The translations under genes were made by a program, and so were the position numbers. The notes beneath the pieces were generated by a model. That model was not told where the DNA came from, searched no databases, and worked only from the letters and a program-made list of their open reading frames with translations. A stretch of 64,000 nt of DNA from Propionibacterium sp. (lineage in GTDB: Bacteria; Actinomycetota; Actinomycetes; Propionibacteriales; Propionibacteriaceae), in assembly GCA_012517405.1 (NCBI GenBank), contig JAAYVB010000004.1:1-64000 (forward strand), written 5' to 3'. Positions 1-9,583 of the stretch are shown here, in pieces. Positions within the stretch are counted from its first letter, which is position 1; the number at the start of each line of letters is the position of its first letter.

Positions 1-444
1 ATCGGTTCGCGGATTCAGACGAACATCCGTGAACTCGAAGGGGCCCTGATCCGCGTCACCGCGTTCGCCTCGCTGAACCGCCAAGATGTCGACCTCAATC
101 TCACCGAGGTCGTACTAAAGGACCTCATCCCCACCGGTCCCGAGGCAGAAGTCACGGCGCCCACCATCATCCAGGAGACCGCGAAGTACTTCGGTATCGG
201 GATCGACGATCTCATCGGGACATCCCGGACGCAGACCCTGGTGACCGCCCGGCAGATCGCGATGTACCTGTGCCGGGAGCTGACCGACCTCTCGCTGCCG
301 AAGATCGGCCAGGAGTTCGGCGGCAAAGATCATACGACGGTCATGCATGCCGACCGCAAGGTCCGGCAGCTGATGCGTGAACGCCGCAGCGTCTACAACC
401 AGGTCACCGAGTTGACCAACAACATCAAGCAGTCAGGTCACTGA
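1..444 (+). CDS. dnaA: DnaA replication initiator, C-terminal part (5' end outside window)
   Basis: The reading frame is open from base 1 and ends at TGA 442-444, giving the last 147 residues. It begins with the [19 protein letters not shown] stretch at the end of the AAA+ lid and continues into domain IV, the DNA-binding helix-turn-helix. The family signature [12 protein letters not shown] is present. DnaA binds 9-mer boxes at oriC and melts the origin. Its boxes lie directly downstream, before dnaN, as is usual in actinobacteria. The start, the ATPase P-loop and any autoregulatory promoter lie outside the window. Identification is certain. Confidence 0.98.
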   Translation: MGSRIQTNIRELEGALIRVTAFASLNRQDVDLNLTEVVLKDLIPTGPEAEVTAPTIIQETAKYFGIGIDDLIGTSRTQTLVTARQIAMYLCRELTDLSLPKIGQEFGGKDHTTVMHADRKVRQLMRERRSVYNQVTELTNNIKQSGH

Positions 445-987
445 CCACCGCTTCGTCGATCCTTCGCTGAAACGCTGCCGGCCGCTCGCCGCAGCGTCCA
501 ACCACGCGCCCTCGCATCCAGTCGCTCGCGGGGTGTGGATAACCCCGTCGATCGGTTGACGACTCGGGGCTCGCGGGGGACGGCCGGTGGACGACCGCCC
601 ACAGCCCGGCGACTCGTCCACAGCCGAACCCAGACACGTGGGAGTTGACGCAAAACTGTCCACAGCCCTGTTTCCCGGGTCTGACCAGCACCGATGCGAG
701 TTATCAACAGCTTCCACAGAAGTGATGACTACTACTGAAGATAACTACATACTCAGGGATTCGAAGTCAGAACTGTGGATCAGCATCCATCAACGGCGAC
801 CCGCCCGGCGTCGGTCCACCCAGAGCCGCGGCCGCTAGGATGGGGTACCGACACGCCATTGCCCGACTGGTCGTCCAACCCTCAAGTGCAGCCTCAACCC
901 ACGCTGCGTCGTGGGGGCTTGCTCGATATGATGCCAAGACAAGATTGGGCGCACCGGCGTGTCCCGGACGACGTGAGGACTAGCACC
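445..987. other. oriC: Chromosomal replication origin (oriC), dnaA-dnaN intergenic region
   Basis: This 543-bp stretch has no convincing gene. It holds a consensus DnaA box on the minus strand (TGTGGATAA, 534-542) and close variants: TCGTCCACA 614-622, CTGTCCACA 656-664, TTATCAACA 701-709 and TGTGGATCA 774-782. An AT-richer stretch at 721-765 between boxes could be the unwinding element. Position between dnaA and dnaN plus clustered boxes is the standard actinobacterial oriC arrangement. The boxes are seen directly; origin function is inferred from family knowledge. Confidence 0.93.
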
Positions 988-2148
988 GTGAAGATTCGCA
1001 TGGAACGCGATGTGATGGCCGAGGCGGTGGCCTGGGCGGCCCGCAGCCTGCCAAGCCGGCCGAGCGTCCCGATCCTGGCGGGTTTGCTGATCAAGGCGGA
1101 CGCCAAGGGCGTCACCATGAGCAGCTTCGACTACGAGACCAGTGCGCAGGTGCAGGTCGAGGCTCAGGTCATCGACGAAGGCGAGGCGCTCGTCTCGGGC
1201 AAGCTGCTGGCCGAGATCGCCCGTAGCCTGCCGAACCGCCCGGTCGACTTCACCAGCGACGCCACCCGCGTCGAACTGGTCTGCGGCTCGGCTCGCTTCA
1301 CGCTCCAACTGTTGCCGGTCTCCGAGTATCCCCAACTGCCCGAGATGCCGACCGCGGCCGGGGTGGTCGACTCCGACGACTTCGCCCGGGCGATCAATCA
1401 GGTCGTCGTAGCAGCCGGACGCGACGAACTGCTTCCGGTTTTCACCGGAGTGCGCCTGGAGATCGACAACGACGTGATCTCGCTGCTGGCCACCGACCGC
1501 TACCGGATGGCGCTGAAGGAGCTCACCTGGACCCCTGCCTCGAGTTCTGCCGAAGGTGCCGCTCTGGTTCCGGCCCGAGTGCTCAGCGAGGCCGCTCGGT
1601 CGATGTCCAGCGGTGAGCAGATCACCGTGGCGCTGTCCAACGCCGAGGCGGGAGAGGGTCTGATAGGTCTCGAAGGCTCGGGATCCGGCGGGGTGCGGCA
1701 GCTGACCACTCGTCTGCTGGGCGGCGAGTTCCCGAAGGTTCGCCATCTGATGGATATTCACCCGACCGTCACCGTGCGCTGCAAGACCGGAGAGATCATC
1801 GCCTCGGTCAAGCGCGTCTCGCTGGTGGCCGAGCGTAACTCCCCGCTGCGCATGCTGATCGGGGACGAGCAGATCGCCCTGGAAGCGGCCTCCGGTGACC
1901 AGGCGCAGGCCTCCGAGGCCGTCCCTGCACAGGTCGAGAACGTGGCCGGTGGTGAACTCGCGCTGACCGCAGCCGGGTTCAACCCGCATTACCTTGCCGA
2001 CGCGCTCAACACCATCGACTCCCCCTACGTGCACTTCTCGTTCACCGCCGCCGGCAAGCCCTGTCTGGTGCGCGGACTCGACGAGATCGACGGTGATCCG
2101 AAGGGCGATTACCGGCACGTCATCATGCTGATGCGCCTGCCGAACTGA
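988..2148 (+). CDS. dnaN: DNA polymerase III sliding clamp (beta subunit)
   Basis: This 386-residue protein is the usual beta-clamp length. It forms the ring that tethers the replicative polymerase to DNA and binds many partners. I place the start at GTG 988 because the protein then begins MKIRMERDVMAEAVAWAA, the conserved actinobacterial clamp N terminus. An in-frame upstream ATG at 775 would add about 70 low-quality residues from the origin region. The three-domain clamp repeat is intact through the C-terminal YRHVIMLMRLPN tail that forms the partner-binding pocket. recF starts 4 bp after the stop, so the two are probably cotranscribed. Confidence 0.97.
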   Translation: MKIRMERDVMAEAVAWAARSLPSRPSVPILAGLLIKADAKGVTMSSFDYETSAQVQVEAQVIDEGEALVSGKLLAEIARSLPNRPVDFTSDATRVELVCGSARFTLQLLPVSEYPQLPEMPTAAGVVDSDDFARAINQVVVAAGRDELLPVFTGVRLEIDNDVISLLATDRYRMALKELTWTPASSSAEGAALVPARVLSEAARSMSSGEQITVALSNAEAGEGLIGLEGSGSGGVRQLTTRLLGGEFPKVRHLMDIHPTVTVRCKTGEIIASVKRVSLVAERNSPLRMLIGDEQIALEAASGDQAQASEAVPAQVENVAGGELALTAAGFNPHYLADALNTIDSPYVHFSFTAAGKPCLVRGLDEIDGDPKGDYRHVIMLMRLPN

Positions 2149-2152
2149 CATC

Positions 2153-3301
2153 GTGTACGTCGCTCGTCTCGAGCTGCACCAGTTCCGCAATTACGCTCAG
2201 GCCGATGTGAGCCTGACTCCGGGAGTAACGATCTTCCAGGGCTCCAACGGCCAGGGTAAGACCAACCTCGTGGAGGCGGTCGAATACCTCTCGCGGCTCG
2301 GTTCGCATCGGGTGAGCAGCGACGGGCCACTCGTCCAGGCAGGCACCGAGCAGGCCGTCATTCGCGCCGAGGTGGTCGCCGGTCTGGACGACGCTCGCCG
2401 TCTGCTGCTCGAACTGGAGATCAATCCGGGGCGCGCCAATCGGGCCCGGATCAACCGGGGAGCTCTCCCCCGCACGCACGATCTGCTGGGTGCACTGCGC
2501 ACTGTCGTCTTCTCGCCCGAGGATCTCAGCGTGGTCAAGGGGGATCCGGCCGCCCGCCGCGGTTTCCTCGACGATCTGGTGATCAGCCGGTGGCCGCGCA
2601 TGCTCGGGGTCAAACAGGACTACGAGAAGGTCGTCAAACAGCGCAATTCGCTACTGAAATCGCTTGCCACCGGCCGTTCGGATGCCGACGCGGAGTTCAC
2701 GCTGGAGATCTGGGACGCCCAGCTGATCAGCTATGGCAGCGAGCTGCTGGCGGCTCGGCTCGATACCCTGGCCGACCTGGTCGGACCCGCCCAGCAGGCC
2801 TATGCGCAGATCGCGCCGGTGAACAACCTCGCGACTGCGTCCTATCGGGCCGGATTCGCGCTGCCAGCCGATCCGGCCGAGCTCGCGGAGGCATTCCGCT
2901 CAGCGTTGGCCGACCGTCGTCGCGAAGAGTTGGCTCGTGGGCTCACCCTGGTCGGTCCGCACCGCGACGACCTCGCCCTGACGATCGGTGAGCTGCCAGC
3001 ACGCGGGTACGCCTCGCACGGCGAGTCGTGGTCGCTGGCATTGGCGTTGCGGCTCGGGGCTTTCGAGCTGTTGCGCGCCGACGGCATTGAGGCGGTGCTG
3101 ATACTGGATGATGTGTTCGCCGAACTGGATGCCACCCGCCGCGAGCGGCTGGCCGTGGCCGCCCGCGATGCCGAGCAGGTGCTGGTGACTGCCGCGGTCG
3201 GCTCGGATGTGCCCGAGCTGCTCGACGGCAGTCGCTTCGAGATCACTGCCGGCCAGATCGCAACCACAGCGTTCTCGAGCCACCGGACCGATGATGTCTG
3301 A
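2153..3301 (+). CDS. recF: DNA replication and repair protein RecF
   Basis: The product is 382 aa, as expected for RecF, an SMC-like ATPase that helps load RecA on gapped DNA. The N terminus YVARLELHQFRNY is the family start. Walker A is GSNGQGKT (about residues 30-37), and the D-loop/Walker B region ILDDVFAELD lies near residue 315. The start is GTG 2153, 4 bp after dnaN, so translation is likely coupled. The 3' end overlaps the start of the DUF721 gene. No defects were seen. Confidence 0.96.
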   Translation: MYVARLELHQFRNYAQADVSLTPGVTIFQGSNGQGKTNLVEAVEYLSRLGSHRVSSDGPLVQAGTEQAVIRAEVVAGLDDARRLLLELEINPGRANRARINRGALPRTHDLLGALRTVVFSPEDLSVVKGDPAARRGFLDDLVISRWPRMLGVKQDYEKVVKQRNSLLKSLATGRSDADAEFTLEIWDAQLISYGSELLAARLDTLADLVGPAQQAYAQIAPVNNLATASYRAGFALPADPAELAEAFRSALADRRREELARGLTLVGPHRDDLALTIGELPARGYASHGESWSLALALRLGAFELLRADGIEAVLILDDVFAELDATRRERLAVAARDAEQVLVTAAVGSDVPELLDGSRFEITAGQIATTAFSSHRTDDV

Positions 3302-3896
3302 GCCTCCTGGTGGCCGGTTCGGCGACGGTTTCGATGAGCCCGTGGATGAGCCCGACGACATCGCGATCTTTCCCGAGCCACTGGATACCGGCGATCATGA
3401 CCCGTTGGGCATCGAGGTAGCCACCCGGATCGCTCACGACGCGGCCGGCATTCTGCCGCCACCGCGAGGTGTGGGTATCCGGCGCCGCCGCCGGCGTCCG
3501 CAGATGAACGAGCAGCGTTCCGGCGCGGGTCCCGACGCTCGCGATCCGCAACTGCTGGGTGACGCATTGAATCGCCTGGTCAGCAGGAGGGGTTGGAAGA
3601 CGCAGGTGGGATTGCGCAGGATGCTGGAAGCCTGGCCGCAGATCGTCGGGCCGGTCAACGCTCAGCATGCGCAGCCGGCCGGTTTCGCCGACAAGGTCCT
3701 GCTGGTGCGGGCCGAATCCACCACTTGGGCGACCGTGCTGCGCCAGATGGCACCGCAGATCGTGGCCAAGCTGAATGCCGAGCTGGGTGAGGGCTCGGTG
3801 GTGCGGATCGACGTGCGCGGGCCCGCCGCGCCCAGCTGGTCGCATGGGCCCAGATCGGTCAGGGACGGCCGAGGTCCCCGCGACACGTACGGCTGA
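3291..3896 (+). CDS. DUF721 / DciA-like protein
   Basis: The product is 201 aa (200 if ATG 3294 is used). The start lies inside the recF stop, so translation is probably coupled. The N-terminal 90 residues are acidic and low complexity. The C-terminal DUF721 domain contains LGDALNRLVSRRGWKTQVGL and the conserved W-x-x-IVGP and LLVRAESTTWATVLRQM segments. DUF721 proteins related to DciA interact with the replicative helicase DnaB in many bacteria, and this genomic position next to recF and gyrB is typical. The domain and context are clear; helicase loading here is inference from the family. Confidence 0.88.
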   Translation: MMSEPPGGRFGDGFDEPVDEPDDIAIFPEPLDTGDHDPLGIEVATRIAHDAAGILPPPRGVGIRRRRRRPQMNEQRSGAGPDARDPQLLGDALNRLVSRRGWKTQVGLRRMLEAWPQIVGPVNAQHAQPAGFADKVLLVRAESTTWATVLRQMAPQIVAKLNAELGEGSVVRIDVRGPAAPSWSHGPRSVRDGRGPRDTYG

Positions 3897-4007
3897 GACC
3901 TTCGGACCAGCCCGCACCGGCACGGCTGCCGGCCAGCTGGCTCACGCCCACCCATCTGGTCGGCCGATCAGGTGAGCGGACCGGTCCGGCCTCTAGACTG
4001 AGCGCCA

Positions 4008-5963
4008 ATGTCTTTCGCGCGTGCATGGTGGGGCCAGCTCACAGACCTGACCAGCCAGACCCTGCGGGTCTGGTGGCAAGTGCTGCCCAAGATCCTGATC
4101 GCCTGGGTCAGCGGATGGCTGGTCTACCGGGTGGCACTCACGTTGACCGCTCCGATTCAAGAGACTCACCCCTGGTTGACGGTGGCGATCTTCAGCTGCG
4201 GACTGGTCACCCAGCTGGCCGCGATCATCATCGCCATCCGGATAGCCGGGCAACCCGCCGGACTGTGGGAGACGCTGCCCGCACGGGCCGCTGCCATTGG
4301 ACGAGACGAGCCGCTGCTCAAGGTCGTCAGTCTCTCGTTGCTGCCCTTCGTCGGTGTCTACTCGGTCTTCAACGGGATCAACGAGGCTACGTATCAACTC
4401 TTCGTGCACGGCGCGCTCGAATCGTCCACGGTCCTCAACCCACAATCGGCCACCACTGTGCTTGACCCGACCACAGCCCGGCAACGGCTGACCATCGGCG
4501 CTGTGCTGGTCGCCAGTTACCTGCTGCGCCGCGGTCTGGAGGCCGCCGCCGAGCGCACCGGACGCTGGGCGTTCGGTCTGGGTGGTGCACTGGTCGAGGG
4601 CTTCTTCTCGGTGGTGCTGATCTTCGGCGGTTCCCGGATGCTCGGTGATCTCGGAATCTGGCTGCGTGAGCGGGTCTTCTACGGCTGGCTGCTGGAGGGC
4701 AAGGATTGGCTGCTGGGCGTCCTGGCGTCCTTGCATATCGCCATCCCTGCCTTCCTGAGTTGGGCGTGGCAGGCATGGACGCTACATCTTTGGCCGCTGA
4801 TCACCGACGCGATGCTGGCTCCGCTGCTCTGGCTGGCGGTCACCGGGCTGGTCTTCGGCACCTACACGCTCTCGGCTGCCGAACTGTGGGAAAAGGGCCG
4901 TCAAGGCGGCTTTGCGGGACCATGGTCGCGACGCAGCCGGCGGCTGGCGCGTCTGGAATCCCGCGGTCTTTCGGCCAGTCGGGGCAGTCAGACCGTCGTC
5001 TTGGAGTTCGTCGAGATCTTCGTCGGCGATCTCGAGGCCCGCGTCATCCCGTTCGTCCAATCGCTGCGACATGTGTTGCGGGTGGGTTTGCCGTTCATGG
5101 GGGCGTTCATCCTGCTCTACTCCCTCGTCTCGGCGATCCAGCCCCTCAGCTACCTGCTGATGCGCGATCTGATCGGTGGGAATGTGTTCGCCTTCTGGTT
5201 CCGCGTGCAACCCCCGCTCGACCTGCTCAGCGGGATGCTCGGCGAGCCGCTGCGCATCAGCCTGCTCGCGGTCGCCATGACCCTGACACTGAGCGCTGTC
5301 CAGCGCAGCGATTCCTCCCCGGCCGCAGCTGCGCACCAGCAGGCGCAGCTTGCGGTCCCGCCACCGACCCGGGGCTGGCCATCGATCGGCCAGCTCGTGA
5401 GCGCCATCGCACTGACCCTGGCCTGCATTCTGGCCGCGGGCGCGCTCACCAAAGCCTCCGACAGTCCTGCCGACACCGACCTCAGGTGGGCAGCTCCGGG
5501 GGAAACGGTCGACCTCCTGGCGGGCCAGCCGATGCGGGTGACCGGCCTGGATTCGGGTACCTGGCTGGAGATCCGCGGAACTGCCAGCCCCGGTCTGGTG
5601 ACCGAGGCGATCTTCTTGGGCATCGACGTCGAAATGACCAGCCGGGCACGCCCCGTCGGTTCGATCCGATGCGAACTGCGGGCAGCCGGACGAGACGGAA
5701 ACCCGCTGGTCGTCGAATCACCGGTCGATGGCCACTTCCTCACCCCGCAGCTCGGCTTCACCGAGCGCGTCCGCGTGGTATTCGAACGGCCCGTCGACGG
5801 CCTGGCCGGCAGCCGGTTGCACTGCAAGCCCATGGGTTTCTATCTGGCCTATGAGCCGGAGGTGGTCTTCGACCTCGGGATCGATGAGGCCCTGCAGACT
5901 CAGCTGGCATCGAATGCCGCGGGCATGGTCGTCCCCGACCCACAGTTCGAAGTGGCCCGATGA
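4008..5963 (+). CDS. Polytopic membrane protein of unknown function with C-terminal extracytoplasmic domain
   Basis: This 651-aa protein has many hydrophobic segments spread over roughly residues 15-470 (for example VLPKILIAWVSGWLVYRVALTL, LGVLASLHIAIPAFLSWAW, FMGAFILLYSLVSAI and a last one near LVSAIALTLACILAAGAL). A soluble, beta-rich looking tail of about 170 residues follows, starting near the DTDLRWAAPGETVDLLAGQ segment. I do not recognise a family. The tail follows the last membrane segment and is probably outside the cell. The gene overlaps the next one by 4 bp (ATGA), so they are likely an operon. The 111-bp gap before it holds nothing I can identify. Most genomes I know have gyrB close after DUF721, so this is an insertion in the core cluster. 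Confidence 0.75.
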   Translation: MSFARAWWGQLTDLTSQTLRVWWQVLPKILIAWVSGWLVYRVALTLTAPIQETHPWLTVAIFSCGLVTQLAAIIIAIRIAGQPAGLWETLPARAAAIGRDEPLLKVVSLSLLPFVGVYSVFNGINEATYQLFVHGALESSTVLNPQSATTVLDPTTARQRLTIGAVLVASYLLRRGLEAAAERTGRWAFGLGGALVEGFFSVVLIFGGSRMLGDLGIWLRERVFYGWLLEGKDWLLGVLASLHIAIPAFLSWAWQAWTLHLWPLITDAMLAPLLWLAVTGLVFGTYTLSAAELWEKGRQGGFAGPWSRRSRRLARLESRGLSASRGSQTVVLEFVEIFVGDLEARVIPFVQSLRHVLRVGLPFMGAFILLYSLVSAIQPLSYLLMRDLIGGNVFAFWFRVQPPLDLLSGMLGEPLRISLLAVAMTLTLSAVQRSDSSPAAAAHQQAQLAVPPPTRGWPSIGQLVSAIALTLACILAAGALTKASDSPADTDLRWAAPGETVDLLAGQPMRVTGLDSGTWLEIRGTASPGLVTEAIFLGIDVEMTSRARPVGSIRCELRAAGRDGNPLVVESPVDGHFLTPQLGFTERVRVVFERPVDGLAGSRLHCKPMGFYLAYEPEVVFDLGIDEALQTQLASNAAGMVVPDPQFEVAR

Positions 5964-6484
5964 CCGGCCGGCGGCGTGGCTTCTGGTGGATGCTGGCCGG
6001 CATCGTGATCGCCGTGGCGGTCGGCTTTTGTGCCTGGTTCGCCCGCGATCTCTTCCTTGCGCCACGCGTGCTGAAACCCGGTGAGGGCTACACCGACCCG
6101 CTGGGTGTCACCTACACGGTGGTCTCCCGCGAGGTGCTCGACGAACTCCCCGACGGATCCAGTGGGACGATCCGGCCGGTGGCCGGCGCCGTCTTCTTGC
6201 GCTACACCGTCGCGGTCGACAATTTCGTCTATGTCGAACAGGACGATCGTTCCACCATCTGCAGTTTCGAACTACTGTCCGCGTCCGGTGATGTGTGGGA
6301 GGACAAGGCGAATTACGATCCGATGCGCGACCGGATCTGCCGGCTGGACAGTGACGAGATCACACCCAGCCAGCAGGTGGTGGCCAGTTTCGAGGTGCCC
6401 GAGCAGCTGGTCGACCAGGCAGTCGGGCTGATCTCGAATACGGTCACCTATGGGCTGTTCCCGGTCATCTCGCCGGCCCGGTGA
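5960..6484 (+). CDS. Single-pass membrane-anchored protein, unknown function
   Basis: The product is 174 aa. After a short basic start (MTGRRRGFWW) there is one hydrophobic helix (about residues 8-28, MLAGIVIAVAVGFCAWF), then a soluble domain with alternating beta-like segments such as VFLRYTVAVDNFVYVEQDD and SFELLSASGDVWEDK. It resembles the general shape of anchored immunoglobulin-like domains, but I cannot name the family. Two cysteines (C108 region TICSFE and DRICRLD) could form a disulfide outside the cell. The start overlaps the preceding gene as ATGA. It converges with the next gene, whose stop is 6 bp away on the other strand. Confidence 0.72.
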   Translation: MTGRRRGFWWMLAGIVIAVAVGFCAWFARDLFLAPRVLKPGEGYTDPLGVTYTVVSREVLDELPDGSSGTIRPVAGAVFLRYTVAVDNFVYVEQDDRSTICSFELLSASGDVWEDKANYDPMRDRICRLDSDEITPSQQVVASFEVPEQLVDQAVGLISNTVTYGLFPVISPAR

Positions 6485-6490
6485 GGTGCC

Positions 6491-7249
6491 TCAGCGGGTC
6501 ACCTGCGTCAGCGGCAGCTGCACCCGGTAGCCGTCGGAGGAGGCGTTCCAGGTCTTGGACGTGTCCTGGTCGTTCTTCACATTGCTCTGCTCGGTGAATT
6601 GCAGCCGCCACAACAGCACGGTCACGGTGTCTGCGTCGAGGGCCGCCAACGGAAGGGTGAAGCGCAGCACGCAGGCCACCGCGGGCACCCCGGGCGACAA
6701 GATCTGCCGCGTCTGGCCGAAGTAGAGACCGTCGTCGACGCCGAGGGTCATCATCACCTCGGACGACAGCTGAACCTCGCCGTTCACCCGCACCCCGGCG
6801 AACGAGTTGCGCGCAATGGCGTAGTGAACCGTGCCGGCCGATTGCTCGGTCGTCAGCCGGCAGCTCGCCGGCACTTCGATCTGGGCCTCACCAGCGAAGT
6901 CGTAGCTGATCGCCTGTTGCACCGTCAGTTCGACCGGTCCGAGATCCAGGGGTTCGCCGGCCTGCTTGTCGACCAGGGTCTGGCGGGTCTGGAAGCCACC
7001 GGCAGCCCACAGCCCCGCAATTACCACCACGAGCGCCAGGACCGCCGCCAGCAGCACCTTGGCCGCGGTCGGCAGCCGACGCCTGGGCCCGGCAGGACCA
7101 GGCACACCCGCGGGTGTCTGGTCCGCTGCCGGCGGCGCCCAGGTCGGTTGCTCGGACGCTGGGGATGAGCGACGCGGCTGGTGAGCGGGCACCGCTGCGC
7201 CCGGCGACCGGTCGTCCGGCCAGATCGCGCGCCGTGGGCCCTGACTCAT
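6491..7249 (-). CDS. Pro-rich single-pass membrane protein, unknown function
   Basis: I use the ATG at 7249 (MSQGPRRAIWPDD), giving 252 aa; the longer frame upstream is low-complexity and crosses the gyrB leader. The order is: a Pro/Ala/Ser-rich cytoplasmic N terminus (about 75 residues), one membrane helix (VLLAAVLALVVVIAGLWAAG), then an extracytoplasmic domain of about 150 residues with two cysteines (SCRLT and ACVLR) that may pair. The topology matches the protein at 5960-6484, and the two genes converge tail to tail, so they may belong to one envelope module. No known family was recognised. Confidence 0.7.
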   Translation of the reverse strand: MSQGPRRAIWPDDRSPGAAVPAHQPRRSSPASEQPTWAPPAADQTPAGVPGPAGPRRRLPTAAKVLLAAVLALVVVIAGLWAAGGFQTRQTLVDKQAGEPLDLGPVELTVQQAISYDFAGEAQIEVPASCRLTTEQSAGTVHYAIARNSFAGVRVNGEVQLSSEVMMTLGVDDGLYFGQTRQILSPGVPAVACVLRFTLPLAALDADTVTVLLWRLQFTEQSNVKNDQDTSKTWNASSDGYRVQLPLTQVTR

Positions 7250-7532
7250 GGCAGTCAGTTTAGGGTGGCGGGGGCGACGAGTGGATCCGCTGTGGGCCTT
7301 TGGGAAGACCTTCCCCGGATATGGGACCGCCTCGAGGGGTCGATGAGGCGTCCACGATGCCTTGGCGGGCCCGACAGGCCCACTTCTGGGGCAACGGGGT
7401 GCCCATTTGGTGGGATCGCCAGCGCGCAGATGGTAAGATTTCCTGGTTGGGACGGGTCCGCCATGTGGGCCTGTGGGCTGTCGCCCACCGCAGCTGATGA
7501 CGGTTCCGAGAACTACGAAGGAGCTTCTGCCG

Positions 7533-9566
7533 GTGAGTGATCTGGCGAATAGTCCGGAGCCCGAAGACATCGAATTCGGCCCTGAGGTCGAGATCACCGA
7601 TGGCGCCGAGAATCTGCAAGTCGAAGGTGCCTACGGCGCCGCCGAGATCCAGGTGCTGGAAGGTCTCGAGGCCGTCCGGATGCGTCCCGGAATGTACATC
7701 GGATCGACCGGCGAACGCGGCCTGCATCATCTGGTCTACGAGATCGTTGACAACGCGGTGGACGAAGCCCTGGCCGGCTACTGCGATCACGTCACCGTCG
7801 AACTGCTGGACGGCGGTGGGTGCCGGGTGACCGACAACGGCCGCGGCATCCCGGTGGCCATCCACCCCACCGAGGGAGTCTCCAGCCTGACCCTGGTGCT
7901 CACCGTGCTGCATGCGGGTGGCAAGTTCGGCAACGGCGGATACAAGGTTTCCGGTGGCCTGCACGGCGTGGGCAGCTCGGTCGTCAACGCGCTGTCGGGG
8001 CGGATGATCGCCGACGTGCGCCGCGACGGCTACCACTGGCGGCAGAGCTTCACCCTGGGCACCCCGGACGCGGTCGTCGAGCGGCTGGAAGCCACCGACG
8101 AGACCGGCACCACGATCACCTTCTTCCCCAGCTCCGAGATCTTCGAGACGACCAACTTCAACTACGAGACGCTGGCGACCCGCTTCCGTGAGATGGCCTT
8201 CCTCAACAAGGGCCTCAAGATCGACATCATCGACCTGCGCAAGAACCACGTGGACGAGGATGGCCAGCCGCTCAGGGACGAGTTCAAGTTCGACAACGGC
8301 CTGGTCGACTACGTGCGTTACCTCAACGGTTCGCGCGATGTGCTGACCAGCATCATCGACGTGGAGGCCCATTCGGCCGAAATCGGCATGGGCCTGGAAT
8401 TGGCCATGCAGTGGAACACCGGCTACAGCAACTCCCTGCACACCTTCGCCAACACCATCAACACCCATGAGGGCGGCACCCATGAGGAGGGCCTGCGCGC
8501 CGCGCTGACCACCACGGTCAACAAGTGGGGTGAGGCCTGGGGGCTGATCCGCAAGAAGGAAGACCGGGTCGGCAACGAAGACATCCGCGAGGGACTGACC
8601 GCGATCTTGTCGGTGAAGATCGCCGAACCGCAGTTCGAGGGGCAGACCAAGACCAAGCTCGGCAATACCGAGGCGCGCGGCTTCGTCCAGCGGGTGGTCA
8701 ACGACCGCTTGGGTGACTGGATGGAGCGGAACCCCTCGGAGGGCAAGGAAATCGTCCGCAAGGCGATCTCGGCGGCCACCGCCCGCGTGGCCGCGCGCAA
8801 GGCCCGCGAGGCCGCGCGCAGCCGCAAGGGCCTGCTCGGCGGTGGCAGCCTGCCCGGCAAGCTGTCCGACTGCTCGTCCAACAACCCCGAGGAATGTGAA
8901 ATCTTCATCGTCGAGGGCGACTCGGCAGGCGGCTCGGCCAAGGGTGGACGCAACCCACGGATTCAGGCGATCCTGCCGCTGCGAGGCAAGATCCTGAACG
9001 TCGAGAAGGCACGCATCGACCGGATCTGGGCGAACAAGGAGGTCGAGGCGATCATCAATGCGCTCGGCACCGGCGTCCACGATGATTTCGACATCAACAA
9101 GCTGCGATACCACAAGATCGTGCTGATGGCCGATGCCGATGTCGACGGTAGCCATATCCGCACGCTGCTGCTGACGCTGCTGTTCCGCTTCATGAAGCCG
9201 CTGATCGATCAGGGCCATGTCTATCTGGCGCAGCCGCCGCTATACCGGCTGCGGTGGACCAACTCCCCCCATGAACTGGCCTATACCGATGTCGAGCGGG
9301 ATGCCCTGCGCGACGCCGGCAAGGCGGAGGGCAAGAAGCTCCCGAACGTCAATCCCATCCAGCGGTACAAGGGTCTGGGTGAGATGGACGCGTCCGATCT
9401 GTGGGAAACGACCATGGATCCCGAGGGCCGGATTCTGCTGCAGGTGACGTTGGACGATGCGGCGCGCGCCGACCAGATGTTCGCCATCCTGATGGGCGAA
9501 GACGTCGAAGAGCGCCGCTACTTCATTCAACGCAACGCCAAAGACGTTCGCTTCCTCGACATCTGA
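7533..9566 (+). CDS. gyrB: DNA gyrase subunit B
   Basis: The 677-aa ATPase subunit of gyrase powers negative supercoiling together with GyrA. The GHKL ATPase domain shows [10 protein letters not shown] and the DNGRGIPV loop, and [11 protein letters not shown] follows. The TOPRIM domain shows [27 protein letters not shown] and the [10 protein letters not shown] metal site. The C-terminal GyrA-contact region ends [11 protein letters not shown], the usual terminus. The start is GTG 7533 because GAAGGAG at 7518-7524 sits 8 bp upstream; an in-frame ATG at 7497 lacks such a site. gyrA follows after 17 bp. The 283-bp leader probably carries the gyrBA promoter. Confidence 0.97.
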   Translation: MSDLANSPEPEDIEFGPEVEITDGAENLQVEGAYGAAEIQVLEGLEAVRMRPGMYIGSTGERGLHHLVYEIVDNAVDEALAGYCDHVTVELLDGGGCRVTDNGRGIPVAIHPTEGVSSLTLVLTVLHAGGKFGNGGYKVSGGLHGVGSSVVNALSGRMIADVRRDGYHWRQSFTLGTPDAVVERLEATDETGTTITFFPSSEIFETTNFNYETLATRFREMAFLNKGLKIDIIDLRKNHVDEDGQPLRDEFKFDNGLVDYVRYLNGSRDVLTSIIDVEAHSAEIGMGLELAMQWNTGYSNSLHTFANTINTHEGGTHEEGLRAALTTTVNKWGEAWGLIRKKEDRVGNEDIREGLTAILSVKIAEPQFEGQTKTKLGNTEARGFVQRVVNDRLGDWMERNPSEGKEIVRKAISAATARVAARKAREAARSRKGLLGGGSLPGKLSDCSSNNPEECEIFIVEGDSAGGSAKGGRNPRIQAILPLRGKILNVEKARIDRIWANKEVEAIINALGTGVHDDFDINKLRYHKIVLMADADVDGSHIRTLLLTLLFRFMKPLIDQGHVYLAQPPLYRLRWTNSPHELAYTDVERDALRDAGKAEGKKLPNVNPIQRYKGLGEMDASDLWETTMDPEGRILLQVTLDDAARADQMFAILMGEDVEERRYFIQRNAKDVRFLDI

Positions 9567-9583
9567 CAAGGGATTACAGGTAG

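Noticed and set aside
835-2190. 451-aa open frame antisense to dnaN
   Set aside because: It mirrors dnaN codon by codon, has no family motif or ribosome site, and long antisense frames are expected at this GC content.
7260-9218. 652-aa open frame antisense to gyrB
   Set aside because: It is a GC-skew shadow of a certain gene; composition is His/Gln/Asp-rich as typical for antisense frames.
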